44,432 bases of DNA from Site-B1 sp963722665 (GTDB lineage Bacteria; Bacteroidota; Bacteroidia; Flavobacteriales; Flavobacteriaceae), in NCBI GenBank assembly GCA_963722665.1, contig CAVRNW010000008.1, positions 1 to 44,432 of the forward strand, written 5' to 3'. A program made the position numbers and the translations under genes. The notes below the pieces were generated by a model that was not told the DNA's origin, ran no database searches, and worked only from the letters and a program-made list of their open reading frames with translations. Below are positions 44,012 to 44,432 of this stretch, one piece after another. Numbering within the stretch: position 1 is the first letter of the stretch; the number at the start of each line of letters is the position of its first letter.

Positions 44012-44432
44012 CAGGAATTAACCTCCCGGACTGAGATATCAGCGCCAACTGCCACCATACAGCTGGCGAATTCCGGAAACGAGGTATCGACGGCGTCGAC
44101 ATCGCTGATCCTGACCTCGCCGGTCGCCACTGTCCCGGCAACCGCCATCGCCATCGCCACGCGGTGATCCCCGTGGCTGTCCACGCTGCCGCCCGTGAAC
44201 TGGCCGCCGTGGACGGTGGCCCCATCAGGCGTTTCGTCGACCTGAATGCCCAGGGCCCGCAATGCGCTCGCCATCGCGCCGATGCGGTCGCTTTCCTTGA
44301 CACGCAGCTCGCCAATTTCGCTGAACACCGTTTTCTCGGCGGCCGCTGCGGCGGCCACGAACAAAGCCGGAACTCATCGATGGCCAGCGACACGAGCGCC
44401 GGGTCAACCTGCGTTCCGCGCAGCTGCGACGA
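44011..44432 (-). CDS. aroA: 3-phosphoshikimate 1-carboxyvinyltransferase (EPSP synthase), C-terminal part, frameshifted
   Basis: AroA joins phosphoenolpyruvate to shikimate 3-phosphate in the aromatic amino acid pathway. The window contains the last 140 residues or so: DPALVSLAIDEF, then FVAAAAAAEKTVFSEIGELRVKESDRI, GGSVDSHGDHRVAMAMAVAG and DTSFPEFASCMVAVGADI. RVKESDR and DSHGDHRVAM are the family motifs. The register shifts near 44368: IDEF is followed by RLCSWPP in one frame, while adding one C restores FPALFVAA. This is the same kind of indel seen in the flavobacterial part. The 5' two thirds lie outside the window. Confidence 0.93.

Noticed and set aside
43532..44167. A 211-residue plus-strand open frame across cmk and aroA
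   Set aside because: It is antisense to two certain genes and has no family features.
39282..44432. Horizontal transfer of a gammaproteobacterial island into a flavobacterium
   Set aside because: The block holds essential core genes in native order with two truncated genes at the edge and no integrase, IS or att site. A chimera explains it better.
1..44432. tRNA, rRNA, prophage or transposase genes
   Set aside because: I looked for tRNA-like cloverleaf ends, rRNA signature stretches and DDE or integrase motifs and saw none. A short RNA could still be missed by eye.

Overview
The window joins two unrelated bacterial genomes. Positions 1 to about 39,280 are AT-rich and come from a marine-type Flavobacteriia (Bacteroidota). 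The signs are type IX secretion (T9SS) C-terminal sorting domains, DUF4252 and DUF4199 proteins, ECF sigma modules of the flavobacterial kind, a CarB without its regulatory domain, rpmH next to carB, a zinc-free type B L31, and promoters of the TTG / TAnnTTTG type. Positions about 39,280 to 44,432 are clearly GC-rich and carry the standard gammaproteobacterial block aroA-cmk-rpsA-ihfB-lapA-lapB-comEA, all on the minus strand. At the join an rsmB-like gene loses its 3' part and comEA loses its 3' part. I read this as a chimeric contig or clone, not as gene transfer.

Flavobacterial part, left to right: a broken glycosyltransferase and a haem-binding protein (1-1.0 kb); a DUF1028 protein and purB with a HEAT-like companion (1.0-4.0 kb); an ECF sigma operon ending in two DUF4252 proteins (4.2-6.3 kb); an S41 protease (6.5-8.0 kb); a cobalamin locus with a riboswitch-controlled btuB facing away from btuFCD (8-13.5 kb); rmuC and a thioesterase (13.6-15.5 kb); a tandemly duplicated ankyrin + DOMON/T9SS gene pair in which each copy has one damaged gene (15.5-18.2 kb); carB, rpmH and envelope genes (18.3-24.3 kb); mtaB, a peptide-binding lipoprotein, a GlmU-like protein and rpmE2 (24.4-29.3 kb); DUF4199, a GT2 glycosyltransferase, a phosphosugar mutase and an MsbA-like exporter in one plus-strand run (29.4-34.5 kb); a second ECF sigma module (34.9-36.4 kb); a T9SS repeat protein, a BNR-repeat lipoprotein and the start of rsmB (36.5-39.28 kb).

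About ten genes carry one or more single-base frameshifts whose repaired translation is a normal family member. They cluster in 1-1.6, 6.5-8.7, 13.6-16.3, 18.07, 37.3 and 44.37 kb, while 18.3-37.3 kb is almost clean. Because both genomes are affected, base-level sequence error is the most likely cause. The decayed DOMON copy at 15.55-16.33 kb is damaged much more heavily and may be a true pseudogene.

The most interesting biology is the duplicated ankyrin-DOMON module, which looks like a secreted haem- or sugar-binding protein with a dedicated exported ankyrin partner. Next are the two parallel ECF sigma modules and the cobalamin locus. No tRNA, rRNA, CRISPR array, prophage or transposase gene was seen.
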